In this document: positions 63,832 through 64,000 of the stretch, in pieces
Layout: each line of letters begins with the position of its first letter
How positions within the stretch are numbered: the first letter of the stretch is position 1
DNA from: Dichetophora obliterata
Taxonomy: Eukaryota; Arthropoda; Insecta; Diptera; Sciomyzidae
Length of the DNA: 64,000 nt
NCBI GenBank assembly: GCA_963920525.1
Contig: OY986438.1
Location: 73,230,346-73,294,345 of the forward strand
Direction: 5' to 3'
Position numbers and translations under genes: made by a program
Notes under the pieces: model-generated
What the model saw: the letters and a program-made list of their open reading frames with translations, nothing else
Databases searched by the model: none
Told to the model about the DNA's origin: nothing

Positions 63832-64000
63832 ATTCGTGAACAAGTGCGAGAGAATTTGCGTCAAGCTTTCGAGAAGAATGAGAAAAATGACAACATGCGT
63901 TCACGTCCGCTGAGTTTTGAAGGTGGTCAGATTGTTTACCGAAGAAGTTTCGCCCAAAGCAAAGTCACTGAGCATTTTAATGCAAAATTGGCGAATATCT
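63832..64000 (+). pseudogene. Integrase C-terminal fragment of another Ulysses/Osvaldo-like element
   Basis: Open plus-strand frame of 56 codons to the window edge. IVYRRSFAQSKVTEHFNAKL matches the element 1 integrase tail (EVTRRNFCQSNLLKHFNAKL) and, less closely, element 2. It is the only Ulysses/Osvaldo-like piece on the plus strand. The upstream part was cut by the LINE at 63831 or lost; downstream lies outside the window. Confidence 0.8.

Overview
This is eukaryotic repeat-rich DNA, most likely pericentromeric or other heterochromatin of a dipteran insect. It is AT-rich and has no recognisable single-copy host gene. Almost every coding trace belongs to a transposable element of a type known from flies: Ty3/mdg3-blastopia-like, Ulysses/Osvaldo-like, LOA-like LINE, Jockey/CR1-like LINE, Tc1-like, hAT-like, MITEs and tRNA-derived SINEs. 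The species cannot be named from the sequence alone.

Layout, left to right. 1-4490: mdg3/blastopia-like Ty3 retrotransposon on the minus strand, cut by the window edge. 4491-6059: AT-rich DNA with a possible primer-binding site of another retroelement. 6060-6630: GATA/CGATA-rich minisatellite. 6960-9270: decayed, internally deleted Ulysses/Osvaldo-like copy ('copy 0', minus) with part of its LTR. 9360-10315: array in which every unit looks like a tiny GT...AG intron, split by a tRNA-derived SINE. 10632-23863: a 13.2-kb Ulysses/Osvaldo-like element ('element 1', minus) with LTRs of about 3.4 and 3.6 kb, a 4-bp target duplication (AATA), a tRNA-Lys-type primer site, a six-unit palindrome array in the leader, and a RING-H2 domain encoded in frame ahead of Gag. 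It probably inserted into the 5' end of a LOA-like LINE whose body runs 23868-28500 (plus). 28600-31002: DNA transposon with 18-bp inverted ends and hAT transposase fragments. 31003-33823: AT-rich tandem repeats split by a 1.8-kb solo LTR (duplication ATAT). 33824-34237: MITE. 34456-34960: transposase remnant.

34956-55567: a second, distinct Ulysses/Osvaldo-like element ('element 2', minus) with LTRs of about 2.3 and 2.75 kb. Its left LTR holds a nearly intact LOA-like LINE (35651-40897, minus, 12-bp duplication). Its right LTR holds a Jockey/CR1-like LINE (50906-54013, plus). A MITE sits in the catalytic box of its reverse transcriptase. Element 2 also encodes a RING-H2 motif at the start of Gag with the same ligand spacing as element 1, so Gag-RING looks like a shared trait of this lineage. 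55758-57399: Tc1-like transposon with an unbroken DD34E transposase and 211-bp inverted ends. 57412-59009: CAG/CAA-rich segment split by a MITE that carries a tRNA-like SINE. 59537-62891: multi-exon DDE transposon with a 4-bp duplication (TACT) and a clear intron. 62896-63831: 5'-truncated LINE. 63832-64000: integrase C-terminus of another Ulysses/Osvaldo-like copy on the plus strand.

There is no operon or pathway here; the region is a record of nested insertions. Most frames are broken by single nonsense codons or one-base shifts. The exceptions are the Tc1-like transposase and, nearly, the LOA-like LINE. All family assignments come from reading motifs in translations and repeats by eye; no database search was run.
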